From contig CAKZON010000044.1 in assembly GCA_937136425.1 (NCBI GenBank), positions 1 through 64,000 of the forward strand: 64,000 nucleotides of DNA, in the 5' to 3' direction. This stretch comes from an uncultured Crocinitomix sp. GTDB lineage: Bacteria; Bacteroidota; Bacteroidia; Flavobacteriales_D; Crocinitomicaceae. The notes below the pieces were generated by a model that ran no database searches, was not told the DNA's origin, and saw only the letters and a list, made by a program, of their open reading frames with translations. A program made the translations under genes and the position numbers. Positions 1 through 9,771 of this stretch are shown here, one piece after another. The first letter of the stretch is position 1. Each line of letters begins with the position of its first letter.

Positions 1-1
1 T

Positions 2-292
<291 letters not shown>

Positions 293-304
293 AACTAGAA
301 TAAA

Positions 305-595
305 ATGTTATTAGAGGTAATCACACCAGACGAAACATTATTCAAAGGCAACATTTCTCATGTTGTTTTGCCTGGCATTGACGGTTCTTTCGGAATCTTA
401 AATGGTCACGCTCCAATGATTTCTGCATTAGCTAAAGGTTCCGTAAAAGTGGATCAAATAGTTGCTGAAAATAATGGAGAAGAGTTTGAAGGTAAATACA
501 ACGAGGAATTTAAAGGCAAAGACAGTTTTGCGTTTGAAATTAATGGTGGCGTTATTGAAGTAAAAGATAATAGCGTTATTGTTTTAGCCGAATAA
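305..595 (+). CDS. atpC: F1 ATP synthase subunit epsilon
   Basis: Epsilon subunit of the F1 rotor, which couples gamma to the Fo ring. The 96 residues begin MLLEVITPDETLFKGNIS and include the LPGIDGSFGILNGHAPMI segment that is typical of the N-terminal beta-sandwich. At this length the C-terminal two-helix inhibitory domain of longer (~135 residue) epsilon subunits is missing. A Gly/Glu/Lys-rich stretch at about residues 55-75 (EFEGKYNEEFKGKD) looks like an enlarged loop between strands. The gene follows atpD directly and is closed by a terminator at 614-645. Short epsilon subunits are common in Bacteroidota, so the missing domain is probably a lineage trait rather than damage. Confidence 0.95.
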   Translation: MLLEVITPDETLFKGNISHVVLPGIDGSFGILNGHAPMISALAKGSVKVDQIVAENNGEEFEGKYNEEFKGKDSFAFEINGGVIEVKDNSVIVLAE

Positions 596-613
596 ATAAG
601 AAACGAAAAATTT

Positions 614-645
614 AAAAGGGGTCCCAACCAACGGTGATCCCTTTT
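614..645 (+). terminator. Intrinsic terminator after atpC
   Basis: Arms AAAAGGGGTC (614-623) and GATCCCTTTT (636-645) pair over ten positions with one G-T pair, and the T-run continues to 648. It closes the atpD-atpC transcript. Confidence 0.85.
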
Positions 646-803
646 TTTGTATTAATAAGGAACTAACATTAACCCACATTTGTGTAAGATTTTAAGGTGG
701 GGGCTGTTAAGCTTTGTTAAGAAAACAATTTAATAAGCATAATCCCGTTTAGAATGCGTGGATTTGTGAAAAAAATCATGCAAATTTGTTCTTCTCGAAA
801 GAA

Positions 804-1562
804 ATGGACTATAAAGATAAATTAGATAAAGACAATATTCCTGAACACGTTGCCATAATTATGGACGGTAATGGACGTTGGGCTACAGAAAAAGGTCAAA
901 TGCGCCTCGTTGGTCATGCAACTGGTGTTGAATCTGTACGCGAAGCTTTAACAGCCGCTAGCGAAATCAATGTAAAGTACCTCACTTTATATGCGTTTTC
1001 TACCGAAAATTGGAACCGACCAAAGGATGAAGTTGATGGTCTGATGGATCTTTTAGTAAACACCATTTCAAATGAAATCGAATCATTAAATAATAATGAT
1101 GTCCGTTTATTGACAATTGGTGATACGGATGATTTGCCAGATAGCTGCAGAAATGAACTGTTAAACGCAATTAAACGAACAGAAACTAATAAAGGGACTG
1201 TTTTAATTTTGGCGTTAAATTACAGTGCTAAATTGGAAATTAAGCAGGCTATTAAACGAATTGCCAAAAAGTATAAATCAGGTGATATTGATCTAAATGA
1301 TATTGATGACAATCTTGTAGCAGATCATTTATATACGGCTGGAATTCCAGACCCTGAATTAATGATCAGAACGAGCGGTGAAATTAGAATTAGCAATTTT
1401 TTATTGTGGCAGCTTGCTTACAGTGAATTGCATTTTACACCTGTCTTTTGGCCAGATTTTAAAAAAGAAGATTTTTACAGAGCTGTTTATGAATATCAAA
1501 CTCGCGAACGTAGGTTTGGTTTGATAGGAGAGCAGTTGAACGAATTAGATGAAAATGATTAA
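804..1562 (+). CDS. uppS: Isoprenyl transferase (undecaprenyl diphosphate synthase)
   Basis: Cis-prenyltransferase that extends farnesyl diphosphate with isopentenyl diphosphate to give the C55 carrier lipid used for peptidoglycan and surface glycans; cytoplasmic, membrane-associated. The family signature IMDGNGRWA is at residues 19-27, with the catalytic Asp at 21, and the C-terminal substrate-binding motif RTSGEIRISNFLLWQ is present. The frame is open from a TTG at 786, but ATG 804 (MDYKDKLDKDNIPEH) gives the usual ~252-residue protein and was chosen. The 3' end overlaps bamA by 14 bases, so the two are probably translationally coupled. The order uppS-bamA-ompH-ompH is usual for the phylum. 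Confidence 0.95.
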   Translation: MDYKDKLDKDNIPEHVAIIMDGNGRWATEKGQMRLVGHATGVESVREALTAASEINVKYLTLYAFSTENWNRPKDEVDGLMDLLVNTISNEIESLNNNDVRLLTIGDTDDLPDSCRNELLNAIKRTETNKGTVLILALNYSAKLEIKQAIKRIAKKYKSGDIDLNDIDDNLVADHLYTAGIPDPELMIRTSGEIRISNFLLWQLAYSELHFTPVFWPDFKKEDFYRAVYEYQTRERRFGLIGEQLNELDEND

Positions 1563-4158
1563 ATATCTCATAGTAATAGTATCCATTGTATTTTCTGGAG
1601 GAATTTTTGCCCAAATTAATGGCAACAATATCATTGGTGGTGATAATTCTTTTTTAACGCCTAAAAAATACACCATTGCAGCTACAAGAGTTGATGGGGT
1701 AGATTATATGGATGCTGACGCCATTCGGTTAGTTTCTGGATTAACAGTTGGTAAAGAAATAACCATTCCTGGTCAAGATATCTCTAAGGCAATTCAAACC
1801 TTATGGGAGCAAGAGTACTTTTCTGATGTGCAAATCGGTTATGATAAAATTATTGGTGATGACATTTTCTTAGTAATTACTTTGAAAGGACGTCCAAAAC
1901 TATCAAGAGTTTCATATACTGGAATTCGAAAAGGAGAAGAAGATAATTTAGGTGAAATCCTAGACTTATATAACGGTAAAACGATTACTGAGTCATTAGT
2001 GCAAAACACAAAAAACATTATTAGAAGTTATTATAATGAAAAAGGTTTTTACCGCACAACTGTAGATATTGTTCAAGTGCCAGACACGTCTAAGTTTAAC
2101 TCTAGAAATTTCAATATTCACATTGATAAAAAAGAACGAATTAAGATTAAACATATTAATGTTTATGATAATGAAGTTGTAGATGAATCGAGTGATGCTT
2201 CAACGTTTAAAAAAGTTAAAACTAAGGTAAGTTATTCTGATGGTGGTATTCGTAGATCAATGAAAGACACCAAGCAGAAAGGGATCATGCGTATTTTTAA
2301 ACGCTCAAAATTCAATCAAACGGCTTATGAACGTGACAAGGCTGCAATTATTGATAAATACAATGCAATTGGTTTACGTGATGCTGCAATTGTTAGAGAT
2401 TCGGTTTATGAGATTGATGAAAAGCACATGGGAATCGATATTTATATTGAAAAAGGCGAGGAGTATTATTTCGGCGATATAAAATGGGTTGGAAATTCAA
2501 AATATAGAGACGGACAGTTAGATACTTTGATGGGAATTGATAACGGAGATATATTTGACAGTGGATTGATTGAACAACGTTTGTATGGAAGTCAGGATGG
2601 ACGTGATGTAACTTCGTTATATATGGATCGTGGGCACCTTTTCTTTAATGTAATTCCGGTTGAAACAAGCATAACAGCTGATAATAAGATTAATTATGAA
2701 ATGCGAATTAACGAGGGAAAAGAAGCGCGTATTCGTAACATCATCTTAAAAGGAAATACAAAAACAAATGATCACGTAATTTTAAGAGAAATTAGAACCA
2801 AGCCGGGTGATTTATTTAATCGTAATGACATTATTCGTACGCAACGTGAATTAGCTAACCTTGGATATTTTGATCCAGAGCAGTTTGGAGTAAATCCTAT
2901 TCCTAATCCCGTAGACGGAACGGTGGATATTGAATATACAGTTGTAGAAAAATCATCTGATCAAATTGAACTTTCTGGAGGTTTTGGAGGTGGCCGTTTA
3001 ATCGGAACTGTAGGGTTGTCTTTTACGAACTTCTCAACTAAGAATTTCTTTAAAAAAGGAGCTTGGCAACCATTGCCTGCTGGAGACGGACAACGTTTAA
3101 GTTTAAGAGGGCAAACATATGGTCGTGGTTACCAATCTTACAATTTATCATTTACTGAACCTTGGTTAGGTGGTAAAAAACCAACTTCATTTACTGTTTT
3201 TAGTTCTTACTCTTTATTAACAAACAGTTTAGCGAAAGATAATGATGCATATAGCCAAACGTCAATTACATCAGTAGGTGTTGGTTTAGGTTCACGTTTA
3301 AAATGGCCTGATGATTATTTCCAAATTTATGGTGAGTTTAATTATCAATATTATGATTTAAAACAATCACAATACTTCATTTTTACGGATGGTTTCTCTA
3401 ATAACATCTCGCTAAAAGGTGTGTTAACCAGAACATCAATTGGAGATCCTATTTATCCACGCACAGGTTCTAAATTTACTTTAACCGCTAAAGCAACATT
3501 GCCTTATTCTTCTTTTGATGGCATTGCTGATGCTGACTATCCAAGTTTATCAGATCAGGAACGTTATAAATATGCTGAGTATTATAAAGTGAAGTTTACT
3601 GGTGAATGGTATGCACCGCTAGATCGTAACAAGAAGTTAATTTTACACCCTAAGTTCGGATTTGGTTTCTTAGGAGCATATAATTCTGCAAAAGGTTATT
3701 CTCCATTTGAAAGATTTTATTTAGGTGGTAGTGGGCTTAACGGAACATGGCAATTTGATGGAAGAGAAATTATTTCTTTAAGAGGATATACAGGGCAAAC
3801 ACCCGTTTCTGCTGAAACAGGAGGTACTGTAATTGCCAAATATTCACTAGAGTTACGTTACCCACTTTCATTAAATCCAAGTGCTACAATTTATGGTTTA
3901 ATGTTTGCCGAAGCAGGAAATACTTGGGACTCATTCAATAAATTCGATCCTTTTAACGTTAAGAGGTCTGCAGGAGTTGGTGTACGCCTTTTCTTGCCAA
4001 TGTTTGGAATGTTAGGAGTTGATTTTGCATGGGGCTTTGATCCTTTAGATGTAGGCGCTGCTGGAGCAGGTAACGGATCTGCTGATCCTGGAGCTAATCC
4101 AAAAGGATATACTTTTGGCTTCTTCCCAATCATTGGTATGAATATTGGAGATTTATAA
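1549..4158 (+). CDS. bamA: Outer membrane protein assembly factor BamA
   Basis: Core of the Bam machine that folds and inserts beta-barrel proteins into the outer membrane. The 869 residues start with a signal peptide (MKMIKYLIVIVSIVFSGGIFAQ), followed by periplasmic POTRA-type repeats to about residue 470 (for example ARIRNIILKGNTKTNDHVIL and IRTKPGDLFNR) and then an Omp85 barrel to the C-terminus. A Lys/Arg-rich segment around residues 225-260 is an insertion between POTRA units. Barrel strands such as LGGSGLNGTWQFDGREIISLRGY match the conserved xRGY region of the family. The protein ends in GDL rather than the classical terminal aromatic residue. It is followed after 66 bases by two periplasmic chaperone genes that would serve the same pathway. 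Confidence 0.95.
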   Translation: MKMIKYLIVIVSIVFSGGIFAQINGNNIIGGDNSFLTPKKYTIAATRVDGVDYMDADAIRLVSGLTVGKEITIPGQDISKAIQTLWEQEYFSDVQIGYDKIIGDDIFLVITLKGRPKLSRVSYTGIRKGEEDNLGEILDLYNGKTITESLVQNTKNIIRSYYNEKGFYRTTVDIVQVPDTSKFNSRNFNIHIDKKERIKIKHINVYDNEVVDESSDASTFKKVKTKVSYSDGGIRRSMKDTKQKGIMRIFKRSKFNQTAYERDKAAIIDKYNAIGLRDAAIVRDSVYEIDEKHMGIDIYIEKGEEYYFGDIKWVGNSKYRDGQLDTLMGIDNGDIFDSGLIEQRLYGSQDGRDVTSLYMDRGHLFFNVIPVETSITADNKINYEMRINEGKEARIRNIILKGNTKTNDHVILREIRTKPGDLFNRNDIIRTQRELANLGYFDPEQFGVNPIPNPVDGTVDIEYTVVEKSSDQIELSGGFGGGRLIGTVGLSFTNFSTKNFFKKGAWQPLPAGDGQRLSLRGQTYGRGYQSYNLSFTEPWLGGKKPTSFTVFSSYSLLTNSLAKDNDAYSQTSITSVGVGLGSRLKWPDDYFQIYGEFNYQYYDLKQSQYFIFTDGFSNNISLKGVLTRTSIGDPIYPRTGSKFTLTAKATLPYSSFDGIADADYPSLSDQERYKYAEYYKVKFTGEWYAPLDRNKKLILHPKFGFGFLGAYNSAKGYSPFERFYLGGSGLNGTWQFDGREIISLRGYTGQTPVSAETGGTVIAKYSLELRYPLSLNPSATIYGLMFAEAGNTWDSFNKFDPFNVKRSAGVGVRLFLPMFGMLGVDFAWGFDPLDVGAAGAGNGSADPGANPKGYTFGFFPIIGMNIGDL

Positions 4159-4224
4159 TATAAAATAGTAAATTCGCCGAATCTTTTAATTATTAGTTGA
4201 AAGATCTGGTTTAAAATAAGATAA

Positions 4225-4749
4225 ATGAAAAAAGTAGTTTTAGCGTTTTTCCTTTTAGTTGGTATGATGGGTAGTGCATTTGCACAGCGATATGCCTATG
4301 TTGATACACAATACATTTTAGATCAAATGCCAGAATATGGTGAAGCTCAAGTTGAATTAGATAAAGCTTCTGAACAATGGCAAAATGAAATTGAAGTATT
4401 GTTTTTAGATGCTCAGAAAAAAAGAAAAGATTTTGCTGCAGAAGCAATTCTTTTACCTGCTGAAATAAAAAAACAAAGAGAAAAAGAAATTCAAGAGGCA
4501 GAAATACGCGCAAAGGATATGCAGAAAAAACGTTTTGGTGTAGGCGGAGATCTATTTGCAAAGCGGGCAGAACTTATAAAACCCATTCAGGACAAGATCT
4601 TTAACGCAATTCAAGAAATTGCCTCAGATCGTAGTTATGCCTTTGTTTTTGACAAGGCTAACCAGTCAAATTTATTGTATGCTGACCCGAAATATGACAT
4701 CAGCGTGCAGGTGCTAAAAAAAATGGGCATCAAAATTGATAATAAGTAA
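4225..4749 (+). CDS. OmpH/Skp-family periplasmic chaperone (first copy)
   Basis: Skp-like chaperone expected to hold unfolded outer-membrane proteins on their way to BamA. The 174 residues have a clear signal peptide (cleavage after SAFAQ near residue 21), then RYAYVDTQYILDQMPEYGEA, the typical OmpH start. A long charged coiled coil covers about residues 40-120, with LKKMGIKIDNK at the end. It lies downstream of bamA and 26 bases ahead of a second, diverged copy. Tandem ompH genes behind bamA are normal in this phylum. The opposite-strand frame in this region is a shadow of the coiled-coil codons. Confidence 0.93.
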   Translation: MKKVVLAFFLLVGMMGSAFAQRYAYVDTQYILDQMPEYGEAQVELDKASEQWQNEIEVLFLDAQKKRKDFAAEAILLPAEIKKQREKEIQEAEIRAKDMQKKRFGVGGDLFAKRAELIKPIQDKIFNAIQEIASDRSYAFVFDKANQSNLLYADPKYDISVQVLKKMGIKIDNK

Positions 4750-4775
4750 AACAGAAACAAGGAAACAATTAAAAG

Positions 4776-5321
4776 ATGAAAAAATTAATAATAGCAATAG
4801 TAGCACTTTGTACATTCGGAGCATTTTCTGCTTCAGCTCAAAAATTTGGGCACATGAATTATCAAGATGTAATGGATACCTTAGATACTTATAAGGAAGC
4901 TGATCGTTTGAATAAAGAAGAAACTGCGTCATTCGAAGAAACTTATATCGCACTTCAACAAAAATTAGAAAAAGATTATACAATCTATATGGCGTCTCAA
5001 GATACTATGAACAAGTATATGCGTCAAATTGAGGAAAACAGATTACAAACTATGCAACAAGATATGCAAGCTCTTGAGGCGGCTTATCAACAAGCAATTG
5101 GAAATATCCAAGAGCGTTATGTTGGAGCATTGATTAAATGGTTAGAAGAAGCTGTAGAGATTGTTGGAACTAGAAAAGGATTGGATTATATCCTTTACTT
5201 TGACCAAACGAATCCTACAATGTGGGTTAACCCAACAAAAGGGCTTGACGTAACAAATGAAATTATTACAGAGATGCTTATTTTAGAAAAATCTAAGCCA
5301 ATCTTAACTCCTGGAGGATAA
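4776..5321 (+). CDS. OmpH/Skp-family periplasmic chaperone (second copy)
   Basis: Second OmpH-family protein, 181 residues. It has a signal peptide (MKKLIIAIVALCTFGAFSASAQ), then KFGHMNYQDVMDTLDTYKEA, which aligns with the first copy's start, and a central coiled coil (about residues 45-120). The C-terminal part GLDYILYFDQTNPTMWVNPTKGLDVT is the conserved OmpH closing segment. It probably shares the periplasmic holdase role and the transcript of uppS-bamA-ompH; the unit ends at the hairpin 5362-5387. The two copies are clearly diverged, so they may have different clients. Confidence 0.92.
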   Translation: MKKLIIAIVALCTFGAFSASAQKFGHMNYQDVMDTLDTYKEADRLNKEETASFEETYIALQQKLEKDYTIYMASQDTMNKYMRQIEENRLQTMQQDMQALEAAYQQAIGNIQERYVGALIKWLEEAVEIVGTRKGLDYILYFDQTNPTMWVNPTKGLDVTNEIITEMLILEKSKPILTPGG

Positions 5322-5361
5322 TTATTGGAATAATAAAATAATTACAATTAGAAGTTTTTAT

Positions 5362-5387
5362 AAAAGGTCGCCATTGAGCGGCCTTTT
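5362..5387 (+). terminator. Intrinsic terminator after the bamA-ompH cluster
   Basis: Arms AAAAGGTCGC (5362-5371) and GCGGCCTTTT (5378-5387) pair with one G-T pair, followed by more T residues to 5390. Confidence 0.88.
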
Positions 5388-5403
5388 TTTATAATTTAGC
5401 GTT

Positions 5404-6198
5404 GTGGAGAGACCAATAGGCATATTTGATTCAGGCATAGGTGGCCTGACCGTTGCAAAAGCCATTTCACGTATTTTGCCAAATGAACGTTTTATCTATT
5501 TTGGCGATACTGCACATCTTCCTTATGGTGATAAGTCTAAAGAAGCTATTCAACGCTATTCTAAGGGGATTTCTAAGTTTTTAATTGCCAATAATTGTAA
5601 AACAATAGTTATTGCTTGTAATACTGCTTCAGCAATCTCATATAAGTATTTACGCGATAAGTATGCGGGTAATGTTCCTGTCATAAACGTTATTGATCCA
5701 ATTATTGAAGCCGTGGTGGCAAATGGCACACATAAAAAAATTGGATTGATTGCTACTAAAGCAACAGTGCAGTCAGGTGTTTATCAAGAAAAAATGAATC
5801 GCCGTAACCCAGGCATTGCAATGGAGGTATTGCCCACTCCTTTATTGGCACCAATGATTGAGGAAGGATTTAGTAAAGATAAAATTAGTAAAACGGTTAT
5901 TGAAAATTATTTGTCTAACCCTGTCTTTGAAGGAATAGATAGCTTAATTTTAGGTTGCACCCATTACGTTTTAATTAAAGACGAAATCAACGATTTCTTT
6001 AAAGGTAGAGTTACTTTATATGATTCAACAGATATTGTAGCGCATAAGATTACAGAAGTTTTTAAGTCTGAAAACTTATTGAGCATTAAAAAATCTGGGG
6101 ATAATCATTTTTATGTTTCTGACATTACTGAAGGTTTTCAAGAGTCTACGAGTCGCTTTTATGGCGATAACATTAAGCTGGAGCATTTAAAATTATAA
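5404..6198 (+). CDS. murI: Glutamate racemase
   Basis: Interconverts L- and D-glutamate to supply D-Glu for peptidoglycan; cytoplasmic. The family motifs are FDSGIGGLTV at residues 8-17, the first catalytic cysteine in ACNTAS (Cys72) and the second in GCTHY (Cys185). Length 264 is standard. The start is a GTG at 5404 (MERPIGIFDSG); there is no in-frame ATG that would keep the N-terminal motif. It begins only 17 bases after the terminator stem of the bamA cluster, so its promoter must overlap that terminator or it depends on read-through. A short unknown gene follows after 18 bases. Confidence 0.96.
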   Translation: MERPIGIFDSGIGGLTVAKAISRILPNERFIYFGDTAHLPYGDKSKEAIQRYSKGISKFLIANNCKTIVIACNTASAISYKYLRDKYAGNVPVINVIDPIIEAVVANGTHKKIGLIATKATVQSGVYQEKMNRRNPGIAMEVLPTPLLAPMIEEGFSKDKISKTVIENYLSNPVFEGIDSLILGCTHYVLIKDEINDFFKGRVTLYDSTDIVAHKITEVFKSENLLSIKKSGDNHFYVSDITEGFQESTSRFYGDNIKLEHLKL

Positions 6199-6216
6199 CA
6201 AGTAAAACACATTATT

Positions 6217-6624
6217 ATGAATGAGATAATAGATGAAGGAATGGGATTGTCTTTGGCAAATCCACCTGTTATAACAAAATCGCAAGGAGTTTTTAGGTTT
6301 TCAAAATTGACAAGAGAGGAATTAGCAACCAAAGTAGAGACTTTCTTGCATAAGAAAGGATATAAATTGGAAGAAGGTACGCCATATAGTGGCCAATATG
6401 GGAAAGGAAGCCGTGCAGGACGAATACTTTTAGGTGCATTTATCAAAAGGTTTGCTTGGAGTATTACAATTAATGATGAAGGTGGATTAACAACTTTAAC
6501 TTTTTATAAGCAGGCATCCGGAATGGTTGGAGGAATTATTGGAGTGAGTCAGGTAAATAAGGAGTTCAATTCGATTATAAATTCTTTGATCAATTTTCAC
6601 AAAGGCATAGAGTCTAAAAAATGA
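6217..6624 (+). CDS. Hypothetical protein
   Basis: Unrecognised 135-residue soluble protein without signal peptide. Residues 1-20 are predicted flexible (MNEIIDEGMGLSLANPP). The middle (FSKLTREELATKVETFLHKKGYKLEEGTPYSGQYGKG) reads as alpha/beta, and a Gly-rich hydrophobic piece (KQASGMVGGIIGVSQ) lies near residue 100. Its stop overlaps the start of the next gene by four bases (ATGA), so the two are probably translationally coupled. It sits between murI and the ThiE-like gene. No function is proposed. Confidence 0.75.
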   Translation: MNEIIDEGMGLSLANPPVITKSQGVFRFSKLTREELATKVETFLHKKGYKLEEGTPYSGQYGKGSRAGRILLGAFIKRFAWSITINDEGGLTTLTFYKQASGMVGGIIGVSQVNKEFNSIINSLINFHKGIESKK

Positions 6625-7151
6625 CCAAGACGTTAGCCAAAATTCAAATTCTTGTTGGCACAAATGATGAATTTAAACAAGAAAAAAGAGCGACAGGTGT
6701 TGATTATCTTGTTAAAGACAATATTGATTTTGCCAAGGAAATTAATGCAGATGGTGTGCTCCTTTCTGATCTTGATAGTGATTTATCCACAATTCGTTCA
6801 TCACATCCTAATTTATTAGTCGGAGGATTGGCTATAAATCTTGCTGATTGCAAGAATTGGGAATTAAAAAATGTCGACTTTATCCAATTTGCTATACCAA
6901 GTAATAATTCAAAACAAAACATCATTCTAGGAAGTGAAATTTTGCAGGATATAATCCCACGTGAAGAAGAATATGGTTGGATGATTTTAAGCCTTAACAA
7001 ACCTGTATTTGTTAATGGAGTTACAAATTTAGAGGAATTGAAATCCATACGCGCAAAGACAAACATTTATGGTGTTGTTTTAACAAAACAATTTGAAATT
7101 AACAGTGCTTTAGAAAAACGCATTTCAATGGTTTCTAATTTATTTCATTAA
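6621..7151 (+). CDS. Degenerate ThiE-superfamily protein (probably non-catalytic)
   Basis: This 176-residue protein aligns by eye with the second half of the true ThiE encoded at 11173. INADGVLLSDLDSDLSTIR matches VNADGVHLGLGDMPIQEAR; LLVGGLAINLADCKNWELKNVDFIQF matches IIGGTANTQEDCFNRIKDGANYIGL; and ELKSIRAKTNIYGVVLTKQ matches ELKSKTNVHGVALSG. The residues that bind pyrophosphate and pyrimidine are missing: the GPFRYTHTKKK loop of ThiE is replaced by AIPSNNSKQN, and there is no HLG. It lies immediately upstream of the TPP riboswitch and its promoter, so it is outside riboswitch control. It could be a regulatory or scaffolding relic of ThiE. The frame is intact, so it is not obviously a pseudogene. 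Confidence 0.7.
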   Translation: MTKTLAKIQILVGTNDEFKQEKRATGVDYLVKDNIDFAKEINADGVLLSDLDSDLSTIRSSHPNLLVGGLAINLADCKNWELKNVDFIQFAIPSNNSKQNIILGSEILQDIIPREEEYGWMILSLNKPVFVNGVTNLEELKSIRAKTNIYGVVLTKQFEINSALEKRISMVSNLFH

Positions 7152-7178
7152 AAACACTTAACTTAGAAACGTATTACT

Positions 7179-7186
7179 TAATTTTG
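7179..7186 (+). promoter_or_regulatory. -7 box of the thiamine operon promoter
   Basis: TAATTTTG fits the Bacteroidota -7 consensus TAnnTTTG and lies 4 bases before the first paired base of the riboswitch, so the transcript would start at about 7191-7193. No convincing -33 TTG was found. Confidence 0.6.
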
Positions 7187-7190
7187 TAAT

Positions 7191-7274
7191 GTCTCTAAGG
7201 GGTGTCTGACTGTAAGTTAGACTGAGATTATACCCATTGACCTGATCAGGTTAGTACCTGCGTAGGGAAGTGAC
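7191..7274 (+). promoter_or_regulatory. TPP riboswitch (THI element)
   Basis: Conserved aptamer blocks in order: AAGGGGTG (7197-7204), a variable P3 hairpin (GTCTGAC/GTTAGAC region), CTGAGA (7222-7227), ACCC (7232-7235), TGACCTGATCAGGTTAGTACC and the closing GCGTAGGGAAGTG. P1 can form between GTCTCT (7191-7196) and AGTGAC (7269-7274) with one mismatch; P2 between GGGGT and ACCC. Thiamine diphosphate binding is expected to shut off the downstream thiS-thiC-...-thiH operon. Confidence 0.96.
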
Positions 7275-7335
7275 TAGTAGTTCCGATAAATCCACGACTG
7301 TGGTTCGGTAGTTAATTCAATTCAAGAATTAGCCC

Positions 7336-7366
7336 CTTATTTTTGGCTTGTTAAGAGCAAAATAAG
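7336..7366 (+). other. Candidate expression-platform hairpin of the TPP riboswitch
   Basis: Arms CTTATTTT (7336-7343) and AAAATAAG (7359-7366) pair perfectly and the stem extends inward through GCT/AGC. The overlapping CCCCTTA (7333-7339) is exactly complementary to TAAGGGG (7196-7202) in the aptamer, so the two pairings exclude each other. There is no T-run behind the hairpin, so it is not a plain terminator. The switching role is an inference. Confidence 0.5.
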
Positions 7367-7413
7367 ATCTGTTTATACATATCCTATTGCTTTAAATTTT
7401 AAATCATCATAAG

Positions 7414-7617
7414 ATGAAAGTGTTTTTGAATGAGCATGCTTTAGAGGTCCACACTTCTGTATCGCTAGCAAATATGTTGGAGAATCAAAAGGTATTGGAT
7501 ACTAGTGGAATTGCAGTAGCCATAAATAATCAGGTTATTTCAAAGTCCAGTTGGGCAGATACAATTTTGAATGAAAACGATAAAATTATAATTATAACAG
7601 CCACCGCAGGAGGATAA
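7414..7617 (+). CDS. thiS: Sulfur carrier protein ThiS
   Basis: Small ubiquitin-like protein that carries sulfur as a C-terminal thiocarboxylate and donates it to ThiG for thiazole formation. The 67 residues start MKVFLNEHALEV and end in ATAGG; the terminal Gly-Gly is the site of adenylylation and thiocarboxylation. The ThiF/MoeB-type enzyme that would activate it is not in this window. First gene of the riboswitch-controlled operon; thiC follows after 49 bases. Confidence 0.95.
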   Translation: MKVFLNEHALEVHTSVSLANMLENQKVLDTSGIAVAINNQVISKSSWADTILNENDKIIIITATAGG

Positions 7618-7642
7618 TAGTGATAAACCAAATCACCAATAA

Positions 7643-9559
<1,917 letters not shown>

Positions 9560-9563
9560 GTTC

Positions 9564-9619
9564 AATTAGCAATTAGCAATTAGCAATTAGCAATTAGCAA
9601 TTAGCAATTAGCAATTGGC
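9564..9619 (+). repeat. Tandem heptanucleotide array, unit AATTAGC
   Basis: Seven perfect AATTAGC copies (9564-9612) followed by one altered copy AATTGGC (9613-9619), starting 4 bases after the thiC stop codon. Seven is not a multiple of three and the array is intergenic. Such an array can expand or contract by replication slippage and so change the spacing of the following gene from thiC. Confidence 0.95.
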
Positions 9620-9689
9620 AATATGGGGTTTTGTTGAGAAAATAACGAGAATGCAAAAACGTTCGAACAGAAAAGTGTTTTTTTTCTTA

Positions 9690-9766
9690 ATTGAACATTG
9701 AACATTGAACATTGAACATTGAACATTGAACATTGAACATTGAACATTGAACATTGAACATTGAAC
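9690..9766 (+). repeat. Tandem heptanucleotide array, unit ATTGAAC
   Basis: Eleven perfect ATTGAAC copies, ending 5 bases before the ATG of the next gene (9772). Because 7 and 3 are coprime every frame through the array meets TGA, so it cannot be read through as protein. GTTCAATTA at 9560-9568, right after thiC, is exactly complementary to TAATTGAAC at 9688-9696, so the mRNA could fold back across both arrays. Confidence 0.95.
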
Positions 9767-9771
9767 AAGAA

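Noticed and set aside
4211-4561. Minus-strand open frame opposite the first ompH gene
   Set aside because: Low-complexity Leu/Phe-rich shadow of the Lys/Glu-rich coiled coil on the plus strand; no promoter or homologous features.
9564-9766. Heptamer arrays as a CRISPR array
   Set aside because: Units are 7 bases, directly abutting, with no spacers and no cas genes nearby.
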